A DNA stretch of 64,000 nt from UBA7957 sp965222695 (GCA_965222695.1 OZ244967.1:3100001-3164000); one strand, 5' to 3'; counted from the first letter of the stretch, positions 1 to 8,661 are shown. The notes: generated by a model not told the origin, from the letters alone. Translations and numbers: made by a program.

Positions 1-355
1 CCTGTTTGCCGAGTAAGATCAATCCCGGTTGTTCCTTTTCTGACACATATTTCAGCAGCTTAGCTATAGCCAGCGGTTGCAGTTGATGTTCGGATTCAAT
101 CAGAATTCCGCGGTCCACACCCATGGCAAGCGCTGTTCGAATGGTTTCCTGAGATTGTTTTACTCCTATGGATACGGCGATCACTTCATCGGCCAGCCCC
201 GCTTCCTTTATCCGAAGCGCCTCCTCAACAGCAATTTCATCAAATGGATTCATCGACATTTTAGCGTTCGCCAGATCCACTCCTGAATTGTCAGCTTTCA
301 CCCGCGCTTTCACGTTGTAATCAAGAACACGCTTTACCGCGACCATTATCTTCAT
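1..355 (-). CDS. etfB: Electron transfer flavoprotein beta subunit (5' part)
   Basis: The reading frame starts at an ATG (353-355) and runs off the left edge, giving the first 118 residues. It begins MKIMVAVKRVLDYNVKARVK and contains the region around NPFDEIAVEEALRIKEAG and the later GVDRGILIE, all typical of the EtfB N-terminal domain. EtfB pairs with EtfA to bind FAD and AMP and passes electrons from acyl-CoA-type dehydrogenases to the quinone pool. A GAGGG ribosome binding site lies just upstream of the ATG. etfA would be expected next, outside the window. The family call is confident; the C-terminal half is not seen. Confidence 0.93.
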   Translation of the reverse strand, partial: MKIMVAVKRVLDYNVKARVKADNSGVDLANAKMSMNPFDEIAVEEALRIKEAGLADEVIAVSIGVKQSQETIRTALAMGVDRGILIESEHQLQPLAIAKLLKYVSEKEQPGLILLGKQ

Positions 356-665
356 CTTTGAACCCTCTGATATCTTTCTCAATAATTCTTTTATGGCCGC
401 TCTCTCTCGGCGGCAGCCGTATCAACCGGCTAAATCTACCCTTGAACGATTGTGTATTGTGACGGCTTTCTCAGTTTAATTAACTTTAGGCAAATCAGAA
501 AAGAATTTACCCAACACCCTCAAGCATTGCAGTCATTTGCCGAAAATTGTAGCAGGTTATTTGTGTGGTTATCTTTATCTGAAAGCGACTCAATATGACC
601 TGATTGTACGGACCGGGATCACTCGGAAACTGTGCAATTGTGGATATACCTGACAATGGATGTCT
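356..665. other. Intergenic region between etfB and the riboswitch
   Basis: This stretch separates the divergent etfB and the riboswitch-led gene at 776, so it should hold both promoters. It is AT-rich around 470-560. I see no ORF with coding character and no confident promoter hexamer pair. Confidence 0.5.
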
Positions 666-746
666 AAGGGCCGGAAATGCAAAGTCGGTGTGAACCGGTG
701 ACGCAAAGCCACGGGACTCTAGGAGTTAGCCGGGCTACCGGGTGGT
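666..746 (+). promoter_or_regulatory. Candidate cyclic-di-GMP class I (GEMM-I) riboswitch
   Basis: The conserved GEMM-I core is visible. The string GACGCAAAGCC (700-710) follows a hairpin closed by a GUGA (GNRA-type) tetraloop, whose arms GTCGGT and ACCGGT (684-689 and 694-699) pair with two G-U wobbles. A second hairpin, ACTC-TAG-GAGT (716-726), follows. Then comes AGCCGGGCTACCGGGTGG, which matches the 3' conserved strand of the aptamer. The element lies about 30 nt upstream of the GTG start at 776, so it most likely controls that secreted protein. The fold was assessed by eye. A cGAMP-sensing variant of the same class cannot be excluded. Confidence 0.8.
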
Positions 747-775
747 TAGTATACCATTTGTGAGGTACGTTTAAC

Positions 776-1573
776 GTGTATAAAAAAAGCTTGCAAAGAG
801 CTGCTCTTGCTGCCGCAATTACCGCTTCTCTTGGCGCAACATCAGCAGCGAATGCTTCAATTATCGACAATCCAGTTTTTAAACTCTTAGGCGCAGTGGT
901 TGTCTGGGGCGGTGATGGCACCGGCACCGGCGGATCTGTCCAAGATTTCATCATAAACGCCGGCGGATCCAACCTTGATCTGATTGCAGGAGACGTAACA
1001 CCGGTTATGACAGGCACATTGGACAGTTATGCGCCTACCGGAGATCTCTCTTTGATTACCGTAACCGGCGGCGATGCTGCCTGGAATGATGCCAACAGCA
1101 ACGGGGTTATGGATGCCGGTGATTCGTTTTCACCTTTTCTGCCGACCGAAACGATCGGACACTCGGTCGCCTTACAGCAAAGTAGCTTCTATGTTGCATC
1201 CAATACGCCGTTTGATGTGAAGGCAACGGCTGCGCTCGACGCGGGCAACTCTTCTGCTACTGCGCTCTTATCCGATATTTCACGTACCATGGATATAGCA
1301 GTCAGCGGTAGCGCGGGTTCGATTGCCTTCGGCAGTGCCGCTCAACATCCGCATTCGGGTAGCGCAGGTGTTACCGGCAACGGCACTCTGGATACGATTT
1401 CCACTGAAACCGTCGTCTTTTCCGGAGACCAAAAAACGGCGAATGCCGCCGGTACGATCGCGGAACAGTCTGTTCAGTTCACCAATACCTACTCAATCAC
1501 TGACACTGTCGGTCTTGAAGCTGGCACTTCTCAAGTAGCGGCAACCGTTACTTACACAGTCGCTATCCCTTAA
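776..1573 (+). CDS. Secreted protein of unknown function under riboswitch control
   Basis: This 265-residue protein starts at GTG with GAGG ten bases upstream. Residues 1-27 form a Sec signal peptide (MYKKS, then a hydrophobic stretch ending AANA). The mature part is rich in Ser, Thr, Ala, Gly and Asp, has no cysteine, and is predicted by eye to be mostly beta. Residues 105-116 (DANSNGVMDAGD) resemble an EF-hand or dockerin-type calcium loop. The riboswitch upstream and the PapD-like chaperone gene downstream suggest an extracellular matrix, adhesin or pilus-like component made in response to cyclic di-GMP. That role is inferred from context; I do not recognise a named family. Confidence 0.75.
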   Translation: MYKKSLQRAALAAAITASLGATSAANASIIDNPVFKLLGAVVVWGGDGTGTGGSVQDFIINAGGSNLDLIAGDVTPVMTGTLDSYAPTGDLSLITVTGGDAAWNDANSNGVMDAGDSFSPFLPTETIGHSVALQQSSFYVASNTPFDVKATAALDAGNSSATALLSDISRTMDIAVSGSAGSIAFGSAAQHPHSGSAGVTGNGTLDTISTETVVFSGDQKTANAAGTIAEQSVQFTNTYSITDTVGLEAGTSQVAATVTYTVAIP

Positions 1574-1595
1574 GGGCGAAATTACGGCAGTAAGA

Positions 1596-1624
1596 GCAAG
1601 GCGTGGTACGCGCCTTGCTTTTTT
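1596..1624 (+). terminator. Rho-independent terminator
   Basis: An 8-bp stem (GCAAGGCG at 1596-1603, CGCCTTGC at 1611-1618) with a 7-nt loop is followed directly by a run of T (1619-1624). It lies 23 nt after the stop of the secreted protein and before the chaperone gene. It could end the short transcript or attenuate read-through into the chaperone. Confidence 0.85.
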
Positions 1625-1659
1625 GTATACCGAACGAGCCATCCCTCAGCGGAAATACA

Positions 1660-2478
1660 ATGAAAAAGTACAGCTTAGCGACGTCTTTACTGTTTCTATA
1701 TTTTATACTTGCCATATCATGCGCCCATGCCTTCGGGGTTGGAGTAACGCCGTCGACGATTGAAATGGAAGTGCAACCCGGATCACATCATCGCCAGATC
1801 CTGAGAGTGAAGAACTTTAACCCGGAGAAAGCTATAAGACTGACAGTCAGCATCGCGGACTGGACTCTTGATGATAACGGGAAGGTTCAGCTCATGCCAC
1901 CCGAGGAAACCGACTATTCAGCCTCTCCATGGGTTAATTTCAGCCCCAGTGTATTGCTTCTGGAGCCGAATACCACCCGCCAGATTATCGTGGATGTTAA
2001 TACACCTCTGGTAACGGATAAAAAAGGCGACCATCGTACTGCCATAATTCTCAGTACCGTTCTTCCGTCCAAAGATCAGAGAAAGGGAATGAACGGCGTC
2101 TGGAACCGGTATCAAATAGCCAGTTTGTTTTATGCCAATGTATTGCCCGGGAAAAGTAAGCCGGTTATCACTCAGGCAGCGTTTTTACCGAACGACGCGA
2201 AAAGTACGCACGGCTTGAATTTCCGCATTGAAAACCATGGCGAGCGGCATGTTCGACTTGAGGGTTCGGTCGGATTGATGAAAGAAGACGATAAGGAACT
2301 CTCGCTTGAAGAGTCGTTTCAAGCCGTTCTGTTAAATGATCAATCCCGTGAATTCGGTGTTCATTTCAATAGCCGCCAATTAACGCCAGGCAATTATAAA
2401 GTAATGTTCAATATCAAAGGTGAAGGAAAAACGATTCCGATGAATATCGCCGAATTACCAAAACTGACCGTTCGATAG
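1660..2478 (+). CDS. PapD-like periplasmic (fimbrial) chaperone-type protein
   Basis: This is a 272-residue protein from the ATG at 1660; an earlier in-frame start at 1603 would lie inside the terminator. Residues 1-24 are a signal peptide ending AHA. The N-terminal half has the PapD Ig-fold pattern: GVGVTPSTIEMEVQPG, RVKNFNPEKAIRLTVSIADW, then SPWVNFSPSVLLLEPNTTRQI. Such proteins bind and cap pilus or surface-fibre subunits in the periplasm. No usher gene is present, so its client may be the secreted protein encoded upstream. The fold assignment is fairly sure; the client is inference. Confidence 0.72.
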   Translation: MKKYSLATSLLFLYFILAISCAHAFGVGVTPSTIEMEVQPGSHHRQILRVKNFNPEKAIRLTVSIADWTLDDNGKVQLMPPEETDYSASPWVNFSPSVLLLEPNTTRQIIVDVNTPLVTDKKGDHRTAIILSTVLPSKDQRKGMNGVWNRYQIASLFYANVLPGKSKPVITQAAFLPNDAKSTHGLNFRIENHGERHVRLEGSVGLMKEDDKELSLEESFQAVLLNDQSREFGVHFNSRQLTPGNYKVMFNIKGEGKTIPMNIAELPKLTVR

Positions 2479-2568
2479 TGCCGCCGGCATAAGCCGACTT
2501 CAATGCACGGCCACTTATGCGGCCTCTTTGCAGCCTTAAGGACATTGAAGTTTTGGAAAGTTGTGTCG

Positions 2569-2599
2569 TTAGTCAATTAACGTTAACTTAGCTGACTAA
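2569..2599. promoter_or_regulatory. Nested palindrome upstream of the pqi operon
   Basis: TTAGTCA (2569-2575) and TGACTAA (2593-2599) form an inverted repeat around the perfect 10-bp palindrome TTAACGTTAA (2577-2586). It sits 23-53 nt upstream of the first pqiA start, where an operator would be placed. No regulator gene is nearby, so this is a positional inference only. Confidence 0.3.
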
Positions 2600-2621
2600 T
2601 GGGCTGGAATCTGACACATCG

Positions 2622-3227
2622 ATGCAAAACCAGGAACTTATAGCTTGTCACGATTGTGATCTGTTACAGAAGATCCCGCGGCTGCAAAACGGACAAAAGG
2701 CACTGTGTACGCGCTGCCGTGCAAGCCTGTATCAACCCAAAAAAAACACCTTGAACAGAAGCCTGGCGTTGACACTGACAGCAATAGTCTTGTTCATTAT
2801 TGCCAACTCTTTTCCTTTCCTCAGTTTGAATTCTCAAGGTCAAATAATTGACTCGACGCTCATTTCCGGATCTGTTGCGCTTTATGAGGCTGGCAGTCCT
2901 ATCCTATCGGCATTGGTATTGCTCACCACTTTTATCTTTCCACTGATCAACTTGCTTGGACTGCTGTACATACTGCTGATCATTAAGTTGAACCGGACAC
3001 ACTGGAGAATGCGGACTCTGTTCAGACTGATAAGAAATACCGAATCCTGGGGCATGCTGGAAGTGCTGCTGCTTGGCGCGCTGGTCGCGGGCGTCAAATT
3101 GGGCGATTTTGCACTGGTCATTCCAGGCATTGCCTTATACTCCTTCGCCTTGCTGATACTCATTATAGCCGCACTGGATTCGACTCTGGATCCGTATTTG
3201 ATCTGGCGTGAGAGAAGCTATGCATGA
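2622..3227 (+). CDS. pqiA: PqiA-type membrane protein, first module
   Basis: This 201-residue protein has an N-terminal zinc-ribbon-like motif (C9-x2-C12 and C29-x2-C32), then about four hydrophobic segments between residues 49 and 190. It corresponds to one of the two repeated domains of E. coli PqiA, which here are encoded by separate overlapping genes. PqiA is the inner-membrane partner of the PqiB/PqiC system that bridges inner and outer membranes and is linked to lipid transport. The next gene overlaps its end, so translation is probably coupled. Confidence 0.88.
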   Translation: MQNQELIACHDCDLLQKIPRLQNGQKALCTRCRASLYQPKKNTLNRSLALTLTAIVLFIIANSFPFLSLNSQGQIIDSTLISGSVALYEAGSPILSALVLLTTFIFPLINLLGLLYILLIIKLNRTHWRMRTLFRLIRNTESWGMLEVLLLGALVAGVKLGDFALVIPGIALYSFALLILIIAALDSTLDPYLIWRERSYA

Positions 3228-3879
3228 CACCTTGCTTACGGCAAAGAATGCCGGACTCATCGCCTGCCGCTATTGCCATACACTGACTCGCCCGCCAGGC
3301 CGTGTATCCCCGAGTCAAAGGAACAGGTTGAACTGCCCCGGTTGCGGCAGCCATATAGAATCACGCATACCGCATTCCATCGAAAAAACAGTCGCACTGC
3401 TGATCGCCGCCGCAGTACTTTATATTCCGGCCAACACTCTGCCTGTAATGAGTATGGTGTACCTTGGCCAGAGCCAGGCGGACACGATTATAAGCGGCGT
3501 ATTTGATCTGGCTGAAGAAGGTCTTTGGCCTTTGGCACTGATTGTATTCGTCGCGAGTATCTTTGTTCCTATTCTGAAATTGACTACATTAAGCATATTG
3601 GTTTTCAGTGTAATCATGAAATCGCGCTGGCGGCCATTGGATAGAACACGGATATATCGCGTCACCGAATTTGTCGGACGTTGGTCAATGGTGGACATTT
3701 ACGTCATCGCAATCCTGGTGGCGCTTGTGCAATTCGGAAACCTGGCTACAGTCTATGCGGGTGCCGGTTCGATTTCTTTTGCCGCGGTGGTGATACTCAC
3801 CATGTTTGCCGCCAACACATTCGATCCCCGGCTGATTTGGGACGTAATGGAACACCCTCATGATAGAACTCAACAGTGA
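3208..3879 (+). CDS. pqiA: PqiA-type membrane protein, second module
   Basis: The 223-residue frame starts at GTG 3208; an ATG at 3220 is a plausible alternative, and both overlap the previous gene. Like its partner it has paired cysteines (C20-x2-C23 and C43-x2-C46) followed by four hydrophobic segments. It contains the family signatures PANTLPVMSM and FVGRWSMVDIYVIAILVALVQ. It would be the second PqiA domain of a split PqiA. Its 3' end overlaps pqiB by 20 nt. Confidence 0.88.
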   Translation: MREAMHDTLLTAKNAGLIACRYCHTLTRPPGRVSPSQRNRLNCPGCGSHIESRIPHSIEKTVALLIAAAVLYIPANTLPVMSMVYLGQSQADTIISGVFDLAEEGLWPLALIVFVASIFVPILKLTTLSILVFSVIMKSRWRPLDRTRIYRVTEFVGRWSMVDIYVIAILVALVQFGNLATVYAGAGSISFAAVVILTMFAANTFDPRLIWDVMEHPHDRTQQ

Positions 3880-5509
3880 TTTACCTGAAGCTGAACGGGA
3901 TAAAAGCCTGGGTATTTCGATAGTCTGGTTGATTCCCCTGATTGCCATACTGGTCGGAGGCTGGTTAGCGTACAAAACCATCAGTGAAAAAGGTCCGGAA
4001 ATTGTCATTGCATTCGATGAAGCGGAAGGTTTGGAACCCGGGCAAACGCGTATTAAATACAAGGATGTCAACATTGGAAAAATCAACAGTGTCACACTTA
4101 GCGGTGATTTATCCCAGGTATTGGTAACCGCCAGATTGAATAAATCCATGTCCGGGCACTTGAATGAAAATTCGCGTTTTTGGATTGTACGCCCGAGAAT
4201 CAACAGCAGCGGCATCAGCGGACTCAGCACTTTGATCTCAGGTATTCACATTGCAATGGATCCTGGTGAGGGAGACCTGGAATCCAGCTATTTTCAGGGG
4301 CTGAGCACTGCCCCGGATATAGAATTCAGTGCCGAAGGGAAAAAATTTACTTTGACGGCGGACAGTCTGGGATCGCTGGACCGTGGTTCTCCGGTATACC
4401 ACCGGCAAATACAAGTCGGCGAAGTCACACAGTACGAACTATCGGAAGATGGTGAAAGCGTAAATATCAATGTATTTGTCCGTTCTCCGTATGATCAACT
4501 GATCAGTCACAATACACGGTTCTGGAACGCCAGTGGCGTATCGGTCGAATTGGGAACTGCAGGTATAAGTGCAGATATGGAATCGCTGAGTGCTCTCATC
4601 AGCGGAGGCATCGCCTTCGAGACACCGGTTGATCTGGACGCGGAGCCTTCACCCGAGCCGCGCGAACAATATGCACTGCACCCCAATCACCGAACGGCGA
4701 TTGAGAAACCCTATATCAATACAGAGCTGTTCGTGATGTATTTTGACGGCTCACTGAGGGGCCTCAGAAAAGGTTCCGTAGTTGAGTTTATGGGTATAGA
4801 AATCGGCAAAGTGCTGGATATTGATCTAAAACTCAATCATGAAACGCTTGAGGTCAGAGCACCTGTATTGGTTGAGCTGCACCCCGAAACCATTGTAGCC
4901 AGTGAAACGATTGAGAACGGTGAGGAAATTGTCAACGCCTGGATAGAGAGAGGATTAAGGGCTCAGCTCAGTACTTCAAACCTGCTCACCGGACAACTTT
5001 TTATCGATCTGGCTTTCCATAAGGATACAGACCCGTTCAAGCCGAGAACGGCTGACAACATAGCCGTGTTTCCGACTATTCCCGCGGCATTTGACCGTCT
5101 CGCTCAGAGCGCTACCGACACCTTCGAAAAACTGGCACAAATACCTTTGCTCGAGATTTCACAGGAAATACATAAAACCATACAAAATCTCAATTCAATC
5201 ATAGACCCGAACAGATCCGGCAACACCTTGGCCAATCTGAACGATACGCTGATCAATATCAGATCCCTCAGCGCCAAGATGAACAAATCCGTACCCAGAT
5301 TGAGCAACCGCATCGAGACTACATTAAGAAAACTCGAATCAACACTCAGCAATACGGACAAAATCGTCGCCGAAGACTCTCAACTGGTCTATGAAGTCCA
5401 CGAAATGCTGCGTTCCCTGTCAGAAGCAGCCAAGTCAATCGATTCACTGAGTAATTACCTGGAAAGAAACCCAAGTTCACTTCTTTACGGTAAAAGTGGA
5501 AACAGATAA
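3860..5509 (+). CDS. pqiB: PqiB, MCE-domain intermembrane lipid transport protein
   Basis: The protein has 549 residues, close to E. coli PqiB (546). After a short cytoplasmic start, one transmembrane anchor (about residues 20-39) leads into three MCE/MlaD-like domains, beginning near residues 46, 160 and 290 (for example FDEAEGLEPGQTRIKYKDVNIGK). A long helical C-terminal part lies around residues 420-530. MCE proteins stack as hexamers to form a tunnel for lipids across the periplasm. It overlaps pqiA' by 20 nt and shares one base with the pqiC start (TAATG), so the operon is tightly coupled. Confidence 0.93.
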   Translation: MIELNSDLPEAERDKSLGISIVWLIPLIAILVGGWLAYKTISEKGPEIVIAFDEAEGLEPGQTRIKYKDVNIGKINSVTLSGDLSQVLVTARLNKSMSGHLNENSRFWIVRPRINSSGISGLSTLISGIHIAMDPGEGDLESSYFQGLSTAPDIEFSAEGKKFTLTADSLGSLDRGSPVYHRQIQVGEVTQYELSEDGESVNINVFVRSPYDQLISHNTRFWNASGVSVELGTAGISADMESLSALISGGIAFETPVDLDAEPSPEPREQYALHPNHRTAIEKPYINTELFVMYFDGSLRGLRKGSVVEFMGIEIGKVLDIDLKLNHETLEVRAPVLVELHPETIVASETIENGEEIVNAWIERGLRAQLSTSNLLTGQLFIDLAFHKDTDPFKPRTADNIAVFPTIPAAFDRLAQSATDTFEKLAQIPLLEISQEIHKTIQNLNSIIDPNRSGNTLANLNDTLINIRSLSAKMNKSVPRLSNRIETTLRKLESTLSNTDKIVAEDSQLVYEVHEMLRSLSEAAKSIDSLSNYLERNPSSLLYGKSGNR

Positions 5510-6105
5510 TGAAAAAAAGCGTCAAACAGTTTGTTTATCTTCTGGGAACGGTTTTATTGGCGAGTGCCTGTACTGCAACTACTGACCCAACCAGATTTTA
5601 CAGCCTTTTATATCCGCCACAGCCAGCCACGTCAGAAAACCCGGGCAATATCTCAGTCGGGATTTCATCGGTTCGAATTCCGAGATTGCTGGACAGGCCA
5701 CAAATTATTTCCCGCAAAGGTCAAAATGAAATCGTACGGGCCGAATTCCACCAGTGGGGTGGTTCGCTGCTTGAGGAAATCGAAGAAAATCTGGCATCGG
5801 GTTTATCCATGCATTTGAATACCCGATATATATTTATCTATCCCGCGCAGAATCGAATCAGGCCCGACTACGAATTATTAGTCGACATTCATCGGTTTGA
5901 CGGTGAGCTGGGAGAAAAAGTATTTCTTAATCTTACCTGGCAAATAACGCCAACAACCGCAAAACAAAGCTCTTCGGTGGGACGGATCAACATTGAACAA
6001 GCGGCTTCAGCAGAAAACTATTCCGCTTATGTCACTGCATTGAACCAATTGCTATCGGAAGCGGCGGCGCAAATCGCCCTGGAACTGAGTTATCTAAATC
6101 GTTGA
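5509..6105 (+). CDS. pqiC: PqiC, outer-membrane lipoprotein of the Pqi system
   Basis: This 198-residue protein has a lipoprotein signal with a lipobox LASAC at C21. The mature start contains RFYSLLYPP, the typical opening of the ABC-transport auxiliary lipoprotein family to which PqiC (YmbA) belongs. In E. coli PqiC is outer-membrane anchored and caps the PqiB tunnel. It starts within the pqiB stop codon and ends 51 nt from the convergent rplQ. I found no clear terminator in that 51-nt gap. Confidence 0.9.
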   Translation: MKKSVKQFVYLLGTVLLASACTATTDPTRFYSLLYPPQPATSENPGNISVGISSVRIPRLLDRPQIISRKGQNEIVRAEFHQWGGSLLEEIEENLASGLSMHLNTRYIFIYPAQNRIRPDYELLVDIHRFDGELGEKVFLNLTWQITPTTAKQSSSVGRINIEQAASAENYSAYVTALNQLLSEAAAQIALELSYLNR

Positions 6106-6156
6106 CAGCTAATGACATACTGATCCGTACGGCAAGTATGGTGAACAGCTTAGGAA

Positions 6157-6531
6157 CTATTCCTGTTCCTGGGTGTTTCGATCCACCAGTTCAATGATTG
6201 CCATCGGTGCTTTATCGCCCTGTCTGAACCCACATTTCAGAATACGCGTATAACCACCCGGACGTTCTTTGTAACTTGGACCAATATCACCGAACAATTT
6301 CCCCACCGCCGTCTTATCACGCAGGCGAGAAAACGCCAGTCTACGGGTGGCTATGGAATCTTCCTTTCCAAGGGTAACAAGAGGCTCTACCACACGGCGC
6401 AGTTCTTTAGCCTTAGCCACGGTGGTTGTAATCGTTTCATGTTCCAGTAAGGAAACAGCCATATTGCGGAACATTGCCTTTCTATGGCTAGTGTTACGAT
6501 TCAGTTTTCTGCCGCTTTTTCTATGCCGCAT
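6157..6531 (-). CDS. rplQ: 50S ribosomal protein L17
   Basis: The 124 residues begin MRHRKSGRKLNRNTSHRKAM and contain LLEHETITTTVAKAKELRR, the L17 signature. It is the last gene of the alpha operon, 55 nt after rpoA. L17 binds 23S rRNA near the exit-tunnel side of the large subunit. Length is close to E. coli (127). Confidence 0.98.
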   Translation of the reverse strand: MRHRKSGRKLNRNTSHRKAMFRNMAVSLLEHETITTTVAKAKELRRVVEPLVTLGKEDSIATRRLAFSRLRDKTAVGKLFGDIGPSYKERPGGYTRILKCGFRQGDKAPMAIIELVDRNTQEQE

Positions 6532-6586
6532 GGTAATAACTCGGTCAATTCTCTGTTAATTGAAAAATCGATATTGTCGCTGATTC

Positions 6587-7591
6587 TTATTTGCCCAGGC
6601 CATCGCGCTGCCTTTGCAGCTCCGGCGGCGGCCAGTTTTCCAAGCGCATTCCGAGTGACAGGCCCTGCTGAGCCAGCACGTCTTTGATTTCGGTCAGCGA
6701 CTTTTTACCCAGATTGGGTGTTTTCAACAATTCGACTTCAGTGCGTTGAATCAGATCGCCGATATAGTAAATATTCTCCGCTTTCAGGCAGTTCGCGGAA
6801 CGAACGGTAAGCTCAAGATCATCGACCGGCCGGAGCAATATAGGATCAATATCCGAACTGGCTTCCTCTTCCTGAGTCTGCTCGTCGGCTTGCAGATCGA
6901 CAAAAACAGAGAGCTGTTCCTGAAGGATGGTTGCCGCTTTGCGAATAGCTTCCTCCGGATCAATAGTGCCGTTGGTTTCAAGATCGATGATCAACTTATC
7001 GAGATTCGTCCGTTGCTCGACGCGAGCACTTTCGACGCTGTAAGCCACCTTGTGAACAGGACTGTAAGATGCGTCGATCTGAAGCGAACCGATCGCCTTG
7101 CTCTCACCTTCGCCGAGAGTGCGCGCTGTTGAAGGCTCATAACCACGCCCTACCCTGACGATCAATGACATATCGATCTTCCCCTCGTCAGTGAGGTTGC
7201 AGATGATATGATCCGGATTGACAACCTGAATATCATGATCGAGCGTAATGTCCCCGGCTGTGACTAATCCGGGACCTTCCTTGACCAATTTGAGAATCGC
7301 TTCCTCTTTGGCATTCATGACCAGGGAAACACCCTTGAGGTTCAGAAGTATATCCAATACATCTTCCTGAACGCCTTCGATGGTCGTGTACTCGTGCAGC
7401 ACCCCTTCTATTTGCGCCTCGACAATTGCCGCACCAGGCATGGAAGAGAGTAAAATACGTCGCAAAGCATTACCCAATGTATGGCCGAAACCGCGCTCAA
7501 GCGGCTCCAGAGTGACCTTTGCATGATATTCATTGATCGAATTTACATCGACTATTCGGGGTTTTAAAAATTCGGAATGCATAACCGACAT
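6587..7591 (-). CDS. rpoA: RNA polymerase alpha subunit
   Basis: The 334-residue protein has the assembly domain (about 1-235, with GFGHTLGNALRRILLSSMPG near 34) and the C-terminal domain (about 250-325). The latter has the helix-hairpin-helix TPNLGKKSLTEIKDVLAQQG that contacts UP elements and activators. The ATG at 7591 is preceded by GGGAG. It sits between rpsD and rplQ as in the E. coli alpha operon. Confidence 0.99.
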   Translation of the reverse strand: MSVMHSEFLKPRIVDVNSINEYHAKVTLEPLERGFGHTLGNALRRILLSSMPGAAIVEAQIEGVLHEYTTIEGVQEDVLDILLNLKGVSLVMNAKEEAILKLVKEGPGLVTAGDITLDHDIQVVNPDHIICNLTDEGKIDMSLIVRVGRGYEPSTARTLGEGESKAIGSLQIDASYSPVHKVAYSVESARVEQRTNLDKLIIDLETNGTIDPEEAIRKAATILQEQLSVFVDLQADEQTQEEEASSDIDPILLRPVDDLELTVRSANCLKAENIYYIGDLIQRTEVELLKTPNLGKKSLTEIKDVLAQQGLSLGMRLENWPPPELQRQRDGLGK

Positions 7592-7606
7592 AAAATATGA
7601 TCTCCC

Positions 7607-8227
7607 TTACTTGGAGTAGAGTTCCACAACCAGCGATTCGTTGATTTCCGCTGGCAGATCGCTACGATCGGGGACAGATTTGTAAATACCTTCCATTTTC
7701 TTAGTATCGACTTCCACCCAGTCCGGCAAGCCTCGTTGCTGGGCAAGCTCCAGGGACTCAGTTATACGGCTCTGTTTTTTAGCACGATCCCGAACCGCCA
7801 CGTTCTGGTCAGCTTTGACACGGAATGACGGTATATTCACAATCTCTCCATCCACCAGAATCGCTTTATGAGATACCAGCTGACGAGCTTCGGCACGAGT
7901 GGAGCCGAACCCCATGCGGTAAACCACGTTATCCAGGCGGCATTCCAACAGCGAAAGAAGATTCTCACCGGTAGAGCCTTTTATTCTCGCGGCTTCCTTA
8001 TAGTAGTTGGCAAACTGTTTTTCCAACACGCCGTACATGCGGCGAAGTTTCTGCTTTTCCCGCAACTGCATGGCGTAGTCCGACGGACGTCCACGCTTAG
8101 CCCCCTGAACTCCCGGTGGAGTTTCCAGATTGCACTTTGACTCTAAGGCCCGGCGACTGGATTTCAAATACAGATCTGTACCTTCTCGCCGGCTTAATTT
8201 ACACTTAGGACCGATATATCTCGCCAC
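7607..8227 (-). CDS. rpsD: 30S ribosomal protein S4
   Basis: The 206 residues begin MARYIGPKCKLSRREGTDLYLKS and include the S4 RNA-binding region from about residue 95 (LDNVVYRMGFGSTRAEARQLV). Translation starts at GTG with GGGAG nine bases upstream. S4 nucleates 30S assembly, and in E. coli it represses the alpha operon. The 15-nt gap to rpoA is typical of this operon. Confidence 0.99.
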   Translation of the reverse strand: MARYIGPKCKLSRREGTDLYLKSSRRALESKCNLETPPGVQGAKRGRPSDYAMQLREKQKLRRMYGVLEKQFANYYKEAARIKGSTGENLLSLLECRLDNVVYRMGFGSTRAEARQLVSHKAILVDGEIVNIPSFRVKADQNVAVRDRAKKQSRITESLELAQQRGLPDWVEVDTKKMEGIYKSVPDRSDLPAEINESLVVELYSK

Positions 8228-8251
8228 GAAGTGAACTCCCGTTTAATTTCT

Positions 8252-8635
8252 TTATACACGACGGCGCTTAGGCGGCCGGCATCCGTTATGAGGAATAGGT
8301 GTTACATCAATAATGCTGTTGATTTTATATCCGACATTATTCAGTGATCGCACCGCTGAATCACGTCCGGGCCCCGGCCCCTTCACCTTGACGTCGAGAT
8401 TTTTCAATCCGTATTCCTTTGCGGCCTCACCGGCCCGTTCCGCAGCTACCTGAGCCGCAAAAGGAGTACTCTTGCGTGAGCCGCGAAAACCCGATCCACC
8501 GGCAGTAGCCCATGCCAGGGCATTTCCCTGTCGATCGGTAATCATCACGATTGTATTATTAAATGACGCGTGGATATGGGCTATCCCGTCTGTTACATTA
8601 CGTTTAACTTTTTTACCTGAGCTTGGTCCAGCCAT
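8252..8635 (-). CDS. rpsK: 30S ribosomal protein S11
   Basis: The 127-residue protein contains IAHIHASFNNTIVMITDRQGN and ends in NGCRPPKRRRV, both S11 hallmarks. It is part of the platform of the 30S subunit. It lies between rpsM and rpsD in the alpha operon. Confidence 0.99.
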   Translation of the reverse strand: MAGPSSGKKVKRNVTDGIAHIHASFNNTIVMITDRQGNALAWATAGGSGFRGSRKSTPFAAQVAAERAGEAAKEYGLKNLDVKVKGPGPGRDSAVRSLNNVGYKINSIIDVTPIPHNGCRPPKRRRV

Positions 8636-8661
8636 GTTTTAAACTCGAATATCTTAATCAA

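Noticed and set aside
664..1017. Minus-strand frame overlapping the riboswitch and the secreted protein.
   Set aside because: It lies across a structured RNA element, has no ribosome site, and the plus frame has a clear signal peptide.
2479..2530. Hairpin after the PapD-like gene (CATAAG with CTTATG) considered as a terminator.
   Set aside because: The loop is long, the stem is interrupted, and no T run follows.
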